Assembly (NCBI RefSeq): GCF_014646235.1
Contig: NZ_BMNB01000028.1
Location: forward strand, 1 to 64,000
Direction: 5' to 3'
Source: Micromonospora sonchi
GTDB lineage: Bacteria; Actinomycetota; Actinomycetes; Mycobacteriales; Micromonosporaceae
Length of the DNA: 64,000 bases
Part shown: in pieces, positions 43,927 through 52,429 of the stretch
Layout: every line of letters begins with the position of its first letter
How positions within the stretch are numbered: position 1 is the stretch's first letter
The notes under the pieces: generated by a model
Told to the model about the DNA's origin: nothing
The model's input: only the letters and a program-made list of their open reading frames with translations
Databases searched by the model: none
Position numbers and translations under genes: made by a program

Positions 43927-43987
43927 GTTGATCATGAGGTTAGCGGCGAAGTTGATCTCCTCAACTGCCGCTAACCTCATGATCAAC
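43927..43987. repeat. dispersed inverted repeat, family B copy 2
   Basis: 21-base perfect arms (43927-43947, 43967-43987) with the same TTGATCATGAGGTTAGCGGC core as copy 1 and again a 19-base loop containing GTTGATC. It lies 11 bases after the stop of the winged-helix gene. Confidence 0.85.
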
Positions 43988-43998
43988 GGGGTGGGGGG

Positions 43999-45120
43999 TC
44001 AGGGCCAGGTCACGCGGGGTGGCAGGGCGAGGAAGTCGGCGTAGCGGGTGAGGGCCTGGTCGACCTGCTCGCGCCTGGCGGGGGCGAGGTCGACCAGGGG
44101 CTGCACGGCCATGGTGACGCGGGTCCTGGCGAGGCTGCGTTTCCAGGTGCCGACCACCCGACCGCCGACGACCACGGTGGACTGGAAGACGCCGTTGCCG
44201 CCGGGGATGATCGCCTGCTTGTGCTCCGGGTCGAGCATCAGCGTGCGGTCCTTGTAGCCGAGCAGGTACTCGTCGAAGCCGGGCAGCGTCAGCACGTCGT
44301 CGACCGCCGTGCGGGGCGCGTCGAGCAGCGGCGTGGGCAGCACCGCCTCGACGCCGTCGACGCGTACCGTGGCCAGGGCGTCTCCGGCGGCGGCGATGGC
44401 CCGTTTCGCGTCGGTCGCGGTCAGGCCCGTCCAGCCGGCGAAGTCCTGCCGGGTGGTGGGGCCGTGGCTGCGGAAGTAGCGCAGCGCCAGGGTGGCCAGC
44501 GCCTCGTCCCGGTCGGGTTGGTGCTGGCCCGGCGCCCACTCGTCGAGCAGCGCGAACGTCTGCTCGGTGCCGACGTTGGGGGCGATGCAGGTGACGCCGC
44601 GCTGGGCCGCGTACCACAGCAGGTGGTACGCGCGCTGGCCGGCGCCGTCGATGCCGGCCTCGGTCAACGCGGCCACGCATTCGGTGCGGGTCAGCCGGCC
44701 GCCGCCGGCCAGGAGCTCGCCCAGCACGTCGGCCGCGCGGTCCGCGTCGGCCTCGGACAGGCCGAGGAACTCGCGCCGCCGGGCCGCCCCGGCCAGCGCG
44801 CGTACGCCGGTCAGCTCCAGCATCCAGCGAGCGTCCCGGGACGGCACGAGGTGGATGGTGCCGCGCATCGGCCAGGTCCGCAGGGCCTGGCGGCGTTCCA
44901 ACGCGGCGTGCACGTCCGCGTGGGTCGACCCGGGCAGCCGTACGCCCAGTGACCACATGCCGCTGGCCATGTCCTGCGCCTGCATGGCGCCGAACCACTC
45001 GACCACCTCGGCCACCGTGGTGAGCGGGGCGGCGGTGGGATGCGGGCGCAGCCGGAGACTGCTCATTCGCAACGCGAGCGCCTCGGCGCCGGTCAGCGCC
45101 GTCGAACCGGTCGTTGCCAC
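43999..45120 (-). CDS. winged-helix DNA-binding domain protein (HTH_42 family)
   Basis: About 373 residues. Signature elements of the family: VVEWFGAMQAQDMASGMWSL, ALRTWPMRGTIHLVPSRDAR, RTECVAALTEAGIDGAGQRA and a C-terminal MLDPEHKQAIIPGGNGVFQS. Relatives include AlkX/YcaQ-type DNA glycosylases that unhook interstrand crosslinks, although this one lacks an obvious QxE-type active site that I can place, and belongs to the shorter actinobacterial branch. GTG 45120 follows AAGGCGG at 7 bases; an ATG 18 codons earlier is an alternative. Confidence 0.82.
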   Translation of the reverse strand: MATTGSTALTGAEALALRMSSLRLRPHPTAAPLTTVAEVVEWFGAMQAQDMASGMWSLGVRLPGSTHADVHAALERRQALRTWPMRGTIHLVPSRDARWMLELTGVRALAGAARRREFLGLSEADADRAADVLGELLAGGGRLTRTECVAALTEAGIDGAGQRAYHLLWYAAQRGVTCIAPNVGTEQTFALLDEWAPGQHQPDRDEALATLALRYFRSHGPTTRQDFAGWTGLTATDAKRAIAAAGDALATVRVDGVEAVLPTPLLDAPRTAVDDVLTLPGFDEYLLGYKDRTLMLDPEHKQAIIPGGNGVFQSTVVVGGRVVGTWKRSLARTRVTMAVQPLVDLAPARREQVDQALTRYADFLALPPRVTWP

Positions 45121-45379
45121 GAGTCGGCCGCCTTTCGTCGGGGTCGACCGCAGCATAGAAATCGGCACCGACATCCGGTGCCCCTGACCGCGCTACACCA
45201 GCGTCGTTGATGGCGGAGCGCGATCCCCCGTTCAGGTTCGTCGGTGCGGGCGGCGACGGATCGCCGGCACCGATCCCATCAGGATGGCGCTTTCCGACCC
45301 GGCCGAGAACTGTGATCGGCGCAACTTGCGGATATCTTGAGGAACCGAGCGCCGTCGTGCCGGTCGGGCGGGAGCCCGG

Positions 45380-45970
45380 TCAGCCCTGGCGGGGCTGCGG
45401 TACGCGTACCGCAGCCATGCCGGCGGCGGTGGCGGCCTCGATGCCCAGATCGGCGTCCTCGAAGACCAGGCACGACTGCGGCGGCACACCGAGCAGTTCG
45501 GCGGCGCGCAGGAACGGCTCCGGATCGGGCTTGGGCCGGGTGTAGTCGCCGGCGCAGACCAACACGTCGAAGCGGTCGAGGATGCCGATGGCGTCGAGGG
45601 AGGCGGTGACCGCCTCCCGGGTGCTGCCGGAAACCACGGCGAACGGGATGCGCCCGTGCGCGTCGTCGATGTGGTGCAGCACCCCCGGGATGCCGGTGGT
45701 CGTGGGCAGCAGTTGCTGGAAGCGGGCCTCCCGACGGGCGACGACCGTCTCCACCGGCATCCGCAGGCCGTGCTCTTCGTTCAGGGTGATCACGATGTCC
45801 GCCGTCGGCCGCCCGGCCCAGGCGTAGAAGAGCGCCTCGGGGAAGGGGCAGTCCCACTCGTCGAGGGTCTCCCGCCAGGCCGTGTAGTGCTGGGGCATCG
45901 AGTCGACGATGGTGCCGTCGCAGTCGAACAGGTACGCCTGGAACTCGCCGGTGGGCAGGGGCAACATCAC
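45380..45970 (-). CDS. HAD-superfamily phosphatase (beta-phosphoglucomutase-like)
   Basis: About 196 residues. Motif I FDCDGTIVDS (nucleophile Asp about 16), motif II VVSGSTREAV, motif III/IV KPDPEPFLRAAELL and FEDADLGIEAATAAGMAAV. Cap domain small and helical, as in sugar-phosphate phosphatases and phosphoglucomutases. Likely removes phosphate from a sugar phosphate. GTG lies 6 bases after TAGCCT, so leaderless; ATG is the next codon. Confidence 0.9.
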   Translation of the reverse strand: MMLPLPTGEFQAYLFDCDGTIVDSMPQHYTAWRETLDEWDCPFPEALFYAWAGRPTADIVITLNEEHGLRMPVETVVARREARFQQLLPTTTGIPGVLHHIDDAHGRIPFAVVSGSTREAVTASLDAIGILDRFDVLVCAGDYTRPKPDPEPFLRAAELLGVPPQSCLVFEDADLGIEAATAAGMAAVRVPQPRQG

Positions 45971-45976
45971 CGGCCC

Positions 45977-45982
45977 AGGCTA
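45977..45982 (-). promoter_or_regulatory. -10 box of leaderless HAD gene
   Basis: TAGCCT on the minus strand, 6 bases before GTG 45970, with no Shine-Dalgarno between. Confidence 0.5.
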
Positions 45983-46001
45983 TCGGCCGGCGCGGGACGG
46001 C

Positions 46002-46619
46002 TCACAGCAGGTCGGCGGCCATCGCGGTGGTGACCGCCGCCGTGCGGTCGGAGACGTCGAGCTTGTTGAAGGTACGCAACAGGTGGGTCTTCACGGTCGC
46101 CTCGCTGATGTGCAGTTCGCGGCCGATCTCGGCGTTGGACAGCCCGCGGCCGACCAGCCGGAGCACCTCCACCTCCCGGGCGGACAGCGTGCCCCGGGCG
46201 GGTCGGCGGACCTGGTGCAGCAGTCGGGTGGCCACCGACGGCGCGAGCACGGTGCCGCCACGCGCGGCGGTGCGTACCGCGTTGACCAGGTCGGCCCGGG
46301 TGACGTCCTTGAGCAGGTAGCCGGCGGCGCCGGCCTCGACGGCGCGCAGGATGTCGGCGTCGGTTTCGTAGGTGGTGAGCACCACCACCCGGGTGGCCGG
46401 GGACTCGGCGAGGAGCCGCGCGGTGGCGCTCACCCCGTCATCACCGGGCAGCCGCAGATCCATCAGGACCACGTCGGGGCGCCGGGCCCGGACCGCCGCC
46501 ACCGCCTCGGCCGCGTCGCCGGCCTCCCCGACGATGTCGATGTCCTCGGTGCCGGCGAGCATGCCGGCCACTCCGGCGCGGACCACCGGATGGTCGTCCA
46601 CCAGCAGTACGGTGATCAT
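46002..46619 (-). CDS. NarL/LuxR-type response regulator
   Basis: About 205 residues. Receiver domain with phosphoacceptor Asp in VVLMDLRLPG (about 54), Lys in YLLKDVTRADL; C-terminal LuxR helix-turn-helix (LSAREVEVLRLVGRGLSNAE, HISEATVKTHL). ATG overlaps the kinase stop by 4 bases. Last gene of an ABC exporter/two-component operon, and presumably its autoregulator. Confidence 0.94.
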   Translation of the reverse strand: MITVLLVDDHPVVRAGVAGMLAGTEDIDIVGEAGDAAEAVAAVRARRPDVVLMDLRLPGDDGVSATARLLAESPATRVVVLTTYETDADILRAVEAGAAGYLLKDVTRADLVNAVRTAARGGTVLAPSVATRLLHQVRRPARGTLSAREVEVLRLVGRGLSNAEIGRELHISEATVKTHLLRTFNKLDVSDRTAAVTTAMAADLL

Positions 46620-47800
46620 GCGTACGGCACCTCCACCCGGATCGTCGTGCCCTCGCCGGGCGCCGATCGTACGACCAGGGTGCCGTGCACCTGCTCGACT
46701 CGGGCCCGCAGCCCGGTCAGGCCGTAGCCGTCGGTGCGGTCGCCGGGCTCGAAGCCCACGCCGTCGTCGGCCACCTCCAGCGTGATCCGGTCGTCGTGGT
46801 GGCGCAGCAGCAGCGCCACGGCGCTGGCGTCGGCGTGCCGGCGCACGTTGGTCAGCGCCTCCTGCGCCGCACGCAGCAGCACCACCTCAGTGGCGGTGCC
46901 GGGCGCGGGTCCGGTGCCGGCGGCGGCAGAGTTGGTTGGCACTCCGGTCTCCCGGGTGAACCGTTCGGCCAGCCGGTGCAGGGCCTGCGGCAGCGGGGAG
47001 CCGTCCAGCTGTGCCGGGGTGAGGGCGGCGACCAGCGTACGCACGTCGAGCAGGTTCTCCCGGGCGGTCTGCCGGGCCAGGTCGAGGTGTCGGCGGGCCT
47101 GCGTGGCATCGCGGTCGAGGTCGGCCTCGGCGGCCTGGATCAGCATCACCACGCTGGACAGGCCCTGTGCCACGGTGTCGTGGATGTCGGCGGCGAGGCG
47201 CTGACGTTCGGTGGCGATCCCGGCCCGGTGGGAGGCTTCGGCCAGCTCCGCCCGGGTGCGTTCCAGCCGGGCGATCAGCTCGGCCCGCTGGACGCTCTCG
47301 GTGACCGTGCGTTGCGACCAGACACCCACGACGCAGACCACGAAGACGGTCAGCAGCGCGATCAGCGCCGGTGCGGCGACGTCGCTCAGGTCCGGTACGC
47401 GGACGGCCAGCACGATGACGTGCACCGAGTTGAGCAGCAGCACCCCGCCGACCGCCGGGACGGCCGGCAGCACCATGAACGCCTGCGGGCAGAGCACGAA
47501 CAGCAGGAACGAGGCCGTTCCGTCGAGCAGCACCGCCGGCACGTAGAGCAGGAGGACGCCGGCCAGGTAGAGGTAGCCGCGCCGGTCCTCGACGGAGTCG
47601 CGCATCAGTCGCCGCCCGAAGCCGAGATACCAGCCGGCCAGGGCGAGGATGAGCCCGAGGCAGCCGGCGCGGGCGGCCGGTGACCAGAACCCGTCGGCGG
47701 CCACGGCCACCGCGACGCCGGTGGCCGCCAGTGCGAAGTAGCCGTCCCAGAGCCGGAAGCGCGCGCTCCACACCTCGGCGGTCGCGTCGGTCTGCCTCAC
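46616..47800 (-). CDS. sensor histidine kinase (HisKA_3/DesK type)
   Basis: About 394 residues. Four to six N-terminal membrane helices (GYFALAATGVAVAVAADGFW, VLLLYVPAVLLDGTASFLLF and others), dimerisation/phosphoacceptor helix RLAADIHDTVAQGLSSVVM (His about 205), and ATPase domain with NVRRHADASAV and DDGVGFEPGD. Start GTG 47800 overlaps the permease stop by 4 bases. Most likely senses an envelope-active drug or membrane state and phosphorylates the adjacent NarL-type regulator. Confidence 0.92.
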   Translation of the reverse strand: MRQTDATAEVWSARFRLWDGYFALAATGVAVAVAADGFWSPAARAGCLGLILALAGWYLGFGRRLMRDSVEDRRGYLYLAGVLLLYVPAVLLDGTASFLLFVLCPQAFMVLPAVPAVGGVLLLNSVHVIVLAVRVPDLSDVAAPALIALLTVFVVCVVGVWSQRTVTESVQRAELIARLERTRAELAEASHRAGIATERQRLAADIHDTVAQGLSSVVMLIQAAEADLDRDATQARRHLDLARQTARENLLDVRTLVAALTPAQLDGSPLPQALHRLAERFTRETGVPTNSAAAGTGPAPGTATEVVLLRAAQEALTNVRRHADASAVALLLRHHDDRITLEVADDGVGFEPGDRTDGYGLTGLRARVEQVHGTLVVRSAPGEGTTIRVEVPYA

Positions 47801-48627
47801 CGGCCCCGCCGGCCGTGCCAGCGAAAGGTGGTCAGACACAGCAGCATGCCTCCGATGCACCAGGCGGCGAGCACGAGCGCGATCCGGCCATGCTCCCAGG
47901 AGGGTACGACCTCCTGCGGAAGGATGCTGTCGGGCAGGAACACGGAACGGAAGCCCTGGGCCATCCACTTGAGCGGGAACAGCGAGCCGAGGGTGATCAG
48001 CGGTCCGGGCAGCGCCCCGACCGGGGTGAAGAAGACGCCGGAGACGAAGGCCAGCACCAGGTAGGGCAGGTGCATCACGGCACCGGCGCTGCGCGCCGAA
48101 CCGGCCAGGCTGCTCGCGGCGATGCCGGCCAGGGCGCAGGCGGTGGTGCCGAGCAGGAACACCCAGCCGAAGGTGAACCAGCGGGCGGGGTCGGTCGGCA
48201 GTCGTACGTCGAAGGCGACGACCGCGATGCCGAGCAGCAGCAGTGTCTCGCCCACGGTGACCACCAACGCCATCAGGATCTTGCCGATGACGTACGCCGA
48301 CGGCGGCATCGGGGCCCCGCGTAGCCGGCGCAGGGTGCCGTCGTCACGGTCGGTGGCGATGCCGGTGCCCAGGTTGACGAAGGTGGTCGAGGCGATCCCG
48401 GCGGCGATCATGCTCGGCGCGAGGTACTCGGCGGAGGTGACGTCGCTGCCCGGGTAGACGCCGTCGAAGATGGCGCCGAGCAGGGCGAGGATGACGGCCG
48501 GCAGGGCGAAGGTGAAGACCACCGCGTCGCGCTCCCGGAAGAAGGTCTTCAGCTCGATCGCCGCCCGGTACAGCCCGAGCCGGGCGGCGGAGGGACGCGT
48601 GCCGGGGCGGCCCAGGGTCGTGGTCAC
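47797..48627 (-). CDS. ABC-2 type exporter permease
   Basis: About 276 residues, six membrane segments; FTFALPAVILALLGAIFDGV first, LAPSMIAAGIASTTFVNLGT central, and the typical cytoplasmic RDDGTLRRLRGAPMPPSAYV loop. Pairs with the ATPase immediately upstream (GTGA overlap). Such pairs export drugs or lipids. Confidence 0.92.
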   Translation of the reverse strand: MTTTLGRPGTRPSAARLGLYRAAIELKTFFRERDAVVFTFALPAVILALLGAIFDGVYPGSDVTSAEYLAPSMIAAGIASTTFVNLGTGIATDRDDGTLRRLRGAPMPPSAYVIGKILMALVVTVGETLLLLGIAVVAFDVRLPTDPARWFTFGWVFLLGTTACALAGIAASSLAGSARSAGAVMHLPYLVLAFVSGVFFTPVGALPGPLITLGSLFPLKWMAQGFRSVFLPDSILPQEVVPSWEHGRIALVLAAWCIGGMLLCLTTFRWHGRRGR

Positions 48628-49463
48628 GACGGGTCTCCGATCAGGTCGAGGTAGACGTCTTCGAGGCTGGGCCGGCTGATGGTCAGCCCCGGCACCACGC
48701 CGCCGTAGCGGCGGGTCAGCGAGGCGACGAGGGCGGCCGGGTCGTCGGTTTCCTGCCGTCCGTCGGCCCAGCGCACCAGCGTGCGGGCGGTGGCCCGCCC
48801 GCCGAGGGTGGCCGGGGTGCCGGCGGCGACGATCCGGCCGTCGACGATCACCGCGACCCGGTCGGCCAGTGCCTCGGCCTCTTCCAGGTAGTGAGTGGAG
48901 AGCAGGATGGTGCAGCCCTCGTCGGCGGCCAGCCGCCGGATCAGGGCCCAGAACTGCCGACGGGCCTGCGGGTCGAAGCCGGTCGTCGGCTCGTCGAGGA
49001 AGAGCAGCCGGGGGCGGCCGACGACGCCGATCGCCACGTCGAGGCGGCGGCGCTGGCCGCCGGAGAGGGTACGGACCCGAGCGTCGGCCTTGCCCGTCAG
49101 GCCGACCAGTTCGATGGCATCGTCGGGGTCGCGGGGCTCGGGATAGTAGCGGGCGAAGTGGCGGACGGCCTCCCGGACGGTCAGCTCGGTCAGGTCGGCG
49201 CCGTCCTGGGTGACGATGCCGATCCCGGTCCGCCAGTCCAGACCGGCGCGGGCCGGGTCGTGACCCAGCACCCTCACCTCACCGGCGTCGCGGTCGCGGT
49301 GCCCTTCCAGGATCTCGATGGTGCTGGTCTTGCCCGCCCCGTTGGGGCCGAGCAGGGCCACCACCTCGCCGGCGGCGACGTCCAGGTCGACGCCGTCGAC
49401 GGCGAGGGTGTCGCCGTACGTCTTGCGTAGTCCGCGTACGCGGACGGCGGGGGTGTCGGTCAT
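48624..49463 (-). CDS. ABC exporter ATPase (DrrA-like)
   Basis: About 279 residues. Walker A LLGPNGAGKTST, signature LSGGQRRRLDVAIG, Walker B LLFLDEPTTGFDPQ, switch STHYLEEAE. The C-terminal extension after VDGRIVAAGTPATL is typical of drug-resistance exporters of daunorubicin type. First gene of the four-gene operon ATPase-permease-kinase-regulator (49463 to 46002), a layout like BceAB/LiaRS-type self-protection modules. Confidence 0.93.
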   Translation of the reverse strand: MTDTPAVRVRGLRKTYGDTLAVDGVDLDVAAGEVVALLGPNGAGKTSTIEILEGHRDRDAGEVRVLGHDPARAGLDWRTGIGIVTQDGADLTELTVREAVRHFARYYPEPRDPDDAIELVGLTGKADARVRTLSGGQRRRLDVAIGVVGRPRLLFLDEPTTGFDPQARRQFWALIRRLAADEGCTILLSTHYLEEAEALADRVAVIVDGRIVAAGTPATLGGRATARTLVRWADGRQETDDPAALVASLTRRYGGVVPGLTISRPSLEDVYLDLIGDPS

Positions 49464-49520
49464 GCCTCGATCGTCGGCCGGCCCCGGCGGGGCACGGGAC
49501 GACCGGTGGACGGGATCGCG

Positions 49521-49542
49521 CTGTCCATCGAACGGTGGACAG
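49521..49542. promoter_or_regulatory. 22-bp palindrome between ABC operon and wrbA
   Basis: CTGTCCATCG (49521-49530) and CGGTGGACAG (49533-49542) are inverse with one mismatch. It is 58 bases before the exporter ATPase on one side and 68 bases before wrbA on the other. A repressor or redox regulator site is likely; the protein is unknown. Confidence 0.6.
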
Positions 49543-49610
49543 CAGAGCTGTTTGTCGACGTAAACATCGGGTAGTCGCCAAAGCTGATCCAAAACCAGGA
49601 AGGACGTGCG

Positions 49611-50228
49611 ATGGCGGCACAGGTCAAGGTGGCGGTGATCTACTACAGCGCCACGGGCATCACCTATCAGATGGCGCAGGCGGCGAGCGACGCCGCCGGT
49701 GAGGCGGGCGCGGAGGTGCGGCTGCGCAAGGTGCGGGAGTTGGCGCCGGACGAGGCGATCCGTTCCAACTCCGGGTGGCAGGCGCACCGGCTCGAGACCC
49801 AGGACGTCGAGGAGGCCGAGCCGGACGACCTGAGCTGGGCCGACGTGGTGATCTTCGGTTCGCCGACCCGGTACGGGCTGGTCGCCGCCCAACTCAAGCA
49901 GTTCATCGACACCACGGGCCCGCTGTGGGCCAACGGGGCGCTGGCCGACAAGGTGTACTCGGCCTTCACCTCCACCGCCACCGAGCACGGTGGGCAGGAG
50001 TCGACCCTGCTGTCGTTGTTCCACGTCTTCTACCACTGGGGCGGGATCGTGGTCGCGCCCGGCTACACCGACCCGAGCCAGTTCGTCGCCGGGAACCCGT
50101 ACGGCGCGTCGCACACCAGCAACAACGGCGAGATCGCGCCGGATCAGGTGGCCCTGTCGGCGACGGCCCTGACGGCCAAGCGGGCGGTGCGGATCGGCGC
50201 CGCCCTCAAGCAGGGCCTGGCCGGCTGA
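49611..50228 (+). CDS. wrbA: NAD(P)H:quinone oxidoreductase WrbA
   Basis: 205 residues, flavodoxin-like fold. FMN phosphate loop YYSATGITYQMAQ, and FGSPTRYGLVAAQLKQFID and SLFHVFYHWGGIVVAPGYTD are type IV quinone-reductase features. Reduces quinones by two electrons, protecting against redox cycling. Preceded by AGGAAGGACGTGCG and ATG; a palindrome upstream suggests its own regulation. Confidence 0.93.
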   Translation: MAAQVKVAVIYYSATGITYQMAQAASDAAGEAGAEVRLRKVRELAPDEAIRSNSGWQAHRLETQDVEEAEPDDLSWADVVIFGSPTRYGLVAAQLKQFIDTTGPLWANGALADKVYSAFTSTATEHGGQESTLLSLFHVFYHWGGIVVAPGYTDPSQFVAGNPYGASHTSNNGEIAPDQVALSATALTAKRAVRIGAALKQGLAG

Positions 50229-50352
50229 CCGGACGTGCGGGCGGCCGACCGACAACGGTGTGTCGGCTGAAGCCGGACCGGCGGCCCGGGCGGGGGCTCT
50301 CGGACCCGCCCGGGCCGTCGGCTGTCCACAGCGCTACCCCGGATCCGTCCGA

Positions 50353-52266
50353 CTATGCCTGGGCGCTGCCCGACAACTCCCCGGCCGGTGCCGGCAACAG
50401 CGCACGCAGCAGGTCGGCCAGGACCGTCACGCCGTCCGGGCTGAGCACCGACTCCGGGTGGAACTGCACCCCGGCGAAACCCCGCCCGCGCAGCGCGTGC
50501 ACCGCCCCGTCGACCTCGTCGCGGGCCAGCTCGACCGGGCCGTACGGGCCGTCCAGGTGGTCGGCGGCGGCGCGGGCGGTGAAGGTGGAGTAGAAGCCGA
50601 CCCGCCGGGGCGTGCCGAACAGCGGCACCGCGCGTTGCAGCCCCTGGTAGGGCGCGTCGCGGCGGTGCACGGGCAGCCCGAGCAGACCGGCGAGGAGCTG
50701 GTGGCCCAGGCAGACGGCGAGAGTCGGTTGCCCGCCGTCCAGCAGCGTGGCCAGCAGGGCGCGCAGGGCGCTCATCTTCGGGGTGTCGCCGGTCGGGTCG
50801 CCCGGCCCCGGTCCCACCACCACCAGGTCGTACCCGGACACCGGCCCGGCGTCGTGCCACGGTCGCACGGTCACCCCCAGCCCCAGCGCGCCGAGTTGGT
50901 GGGCCAGCATGCCGGTGAAGGTGTCCTCGCCGTCGACGATCAGAGCCCGCCGGTCGGTCAACCCGGGCACGGCGAGGGCGCCCGGGGGCCGCTGGTCCAG
51001 CCAGAAACGGGCCAGCGGAACGTTGCGGGCGGCCAGGGCGGCGCGTACGTCGGGGTCGTCGGCGAGCCGGGCCGCCCCGCGGTGGTCGACGGCCGGTGCC
51101 TGCGGTCCCAGGCCGAGGGCGGCCAGCACCCCGGCGGCCTTGGCGTGGGTCTCGGCGACCTCGGCCGCCGCGGTGGAGTGGCGTACCAGGGTCGCCCCGA
51201 CCGGCACCCGCAGGTCACCGGCGGGCGAGATCTCAGCGGTGCGGATGAGGATCGGCGCGTCGAGGGTCTGCCGGCCGGCGTCGTCGTGACCGAGCAGCGC
51301 CAGCACGGCACCGTAGTAGCGACGCCCCGCCGACTCGTGCCGGGCGATCACCCGACAGGCGTTCTCCATCGGGCTGCCGGTCACGGTCGGCGCGAACATC
51401 GTCTCCCGCAGCACGTCCCGGACATCCTTCGAGCCGCGCCCGGCCAGCAGGTACTCGGTGTGCGCCAGGTGGGACATCTCCTTCAGGTACGGCCCGACCA
51501 CCTGCCCGCCGTGCTCGGCCACGCTGGCCATCATCTTCAGTTCTTCGTCGAGGACCATGTACAGCTCCTCGGTCTCCTTGGTGTCGGCGAGGAACCGCAG
51601 CAGCGCGGCCCGGTCCGCGGTCGTCCCGGTGTGCCGGAAGGTGCCGCTGATCGGGTTCATCATGACCAGCCCGTCGTCGACGCTGACGTGCCGCTCCGGG
51701 CTGGCGCCGACCAGCGTGCGCGCGCCGGTGTGCACCACGAACGTCCAGTACGCGCCACGTTCGCGTTGCAGCAGCGACCGCAGCGCGGCCAGTGCGGCGG
51801 CCACCGGCGCGCCCTGCACCCGGGCGTGCAGGGTGCGGTGGATGACGAAGTTGGCGCCCTCGCCGCGGCCGATCTCCTCGGCGAGCACCCGGGCGACGAC
51901 GGCGGCGTACTCGTCGTCGGTGACGTCGAACGCCGCGCCGGTGGTGCGTACCGGCGCGTCGGGCAGGGCGTCGAGGACGGTGTCCAGCGGCAGCCGGTCG
52001 TGGTGGGCGATGCGCAGGCACTCCAGCGGGACGCCGTCGTCGACGCAGGCGAATCCCCGCTCGGCGAGCTGCCGGTACGGCACCAGGGCCAGCGTGGTGG
52101 GGCCGGACGAGCCGACGGGCAGCGGGATGTCGGCGAGCTGGTCGACGGTGTGCACCGGACCGGTGAACAGGTCGAGATGGTCGCCGCCGTCCCGGCGGAT
52201 CAGCGCGAACGGGCCCGGATCGGCGCCGGTGGCGAGGGTGGTGAGCAGGTCGATCAGCGGGGTCAT
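50353..52266 (-). CDS. fused anthranilate/ADIC synthase (TrpE-TrpG or PhzE-like)
   Basis: About 637 residues. Residues 1-420 are the chorismate-binding domain (NPISGTFRHTG, ELYMVLDEELKMMA, TVTGSPMENACRVIARHES, RYYGAVLALLG); 435-637 the glutamine amidotransferase with Cys in LAVCLGHQLLAG and His/Glu in QFHPESVLSP. The single-chain fusion resembles PhzE-type enzymes, which make ADIC, and the fused anthranilate synthases of actinomycetes. The leader with two Trp codons upstream argues that this copy feeds tryptophan-related anthranilate supply; no phenazine genes are near. Shine-Dalgarno AAGGAG before the ATG. Confidence 0.88.
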   Translation of the reverse strand: MTPLIDLLTTLATGADPGPFALIRRDGGDHLDLFTGPVHTVDQLADIPLPVGSSGPTTLALVPYRQLAERGFACVDDGVPLECLRIAHHDRLPLDTVLDALPDAPVRTTGAAFDVTDDEYAAVVARVLAEEIGRGEGANFVIHRTLHARVQGAPVAAALAALRSLLQRERGAYWTFVVHTGARTLVGASPERHVSVDDGLVMMNPISGTFRHTGTTADRAALLRFLADTKETEELYMVLDEELKMMASVAEHGGQVVGPYLKEMSHLAHTEYLLAGRGSKDVRDVLRETMFAPTVTGSPMENACRVIARHESAGRRYYGAVLALLGHDDAGRQTLDAPILIRTAEISPAGDLRVPVGATLVRHSTAAAEVAETHAKAAGVLAALGLGPQAPAVDHRGAARLADDPDVRAALAARNVPLARFWLDQRPPGALAVPGLTDRRALIVDGEDTFTGMLAHQLGALGLGVTVRPWHDAGPVSGYDLVVVGPGPGDPTGDTPKMSALRALLATLLDGGQPTLAVCLGHQLLAGLLGLPVHRRDAPYQGLQRAVPLFGTPRRVGFYSTFTARAAADHLDGPYGPVELARDEVDGAVHALRGRGFAGVQFHPESVLSPDGVTVLADLLRALLPAPAGELSGSAQA

Positions 52267-52324
52267 CGGTCTCCTTCGGGGCCGGGTGCCGCCGTCGGGG
52301 CGCCCGTGGGCCGGGAAGTGACCG

Positions 52325-52393
52325 GCGGCCGCCTCGTCGGGCGGCCGCGTGGAAAAGCTACGCGCGGAGATGGGCCGCCGGGTCGGCGGGCCA
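52325..52393 (-). promoter_or_regulatory. trp-type attenuator RNA
   Basis: Read on the minus strand, four segments can pair: 1 TGGCCCGCC (52393-52385, includes the second Trp codon), 2 GGCGGCCCA (52379-52371), 3 GCGGCCGCC (52348-52340), 4 GGCGGCCGC (52333-52325). 1:2 pairs with one mismatch, 2:3 gives 7 perfect pairs (GGCGGCC/GGCCGCC), 3:4 gives 9 perfect pairs with a 6-base loop. That is the logic of a ribosome-mediated attenuator. No T-run follows segment 4, so termination may be of the actinobacterial U-poor kind. Confidence 0.75.
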
Positions 52394-52417
52394 CCAGCAG
52401 GTCAGTCGCGCGAGCAT
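52358..52417 (-). CDS. trp leader peptide
   Basis: 19 residues, MLARLTCWWPADPAAHLRA, with adjacent Trp codons at positions 8 and 9, and the stop 10 bases before attenuator segment 3. It resembles the WW-containing leader peptides of Streptomyces trp genes, which end in a similar HPAAH run. The ATG is 6 bases after a TAGGGT -10 box, so it is probably leaderless. The function is to stall ribosomes when charged tRNA-Trp is scarce. Confidence 0.78.
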   Translation of the reverse strand: MLARLTCWWPADPAAHLRA

Positions 52418-52423
52418 GCGTTC

Positions 52424-52429
52424 ACCCTA
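52424..52429 (-). promoter_or_regulatory. -10 box of attenuated transcript
   Basis: TAGGGT on the minus strand, 6 bases before the leader ATG at 52417. A divergent TACGTT -10 (52505-52510) for the kinase gene lies about 80 bases away, so two promoters share the 52430-52504 gap. Confidence 0.5.

Noticed and set aside
50353..52266. Phenazine biosynthetic cluster because of the PhzE-like fusion
   Set aside because: No other phz or tailoring genes are adjacent, and the Trp-codon leader points to control by tryptophan.
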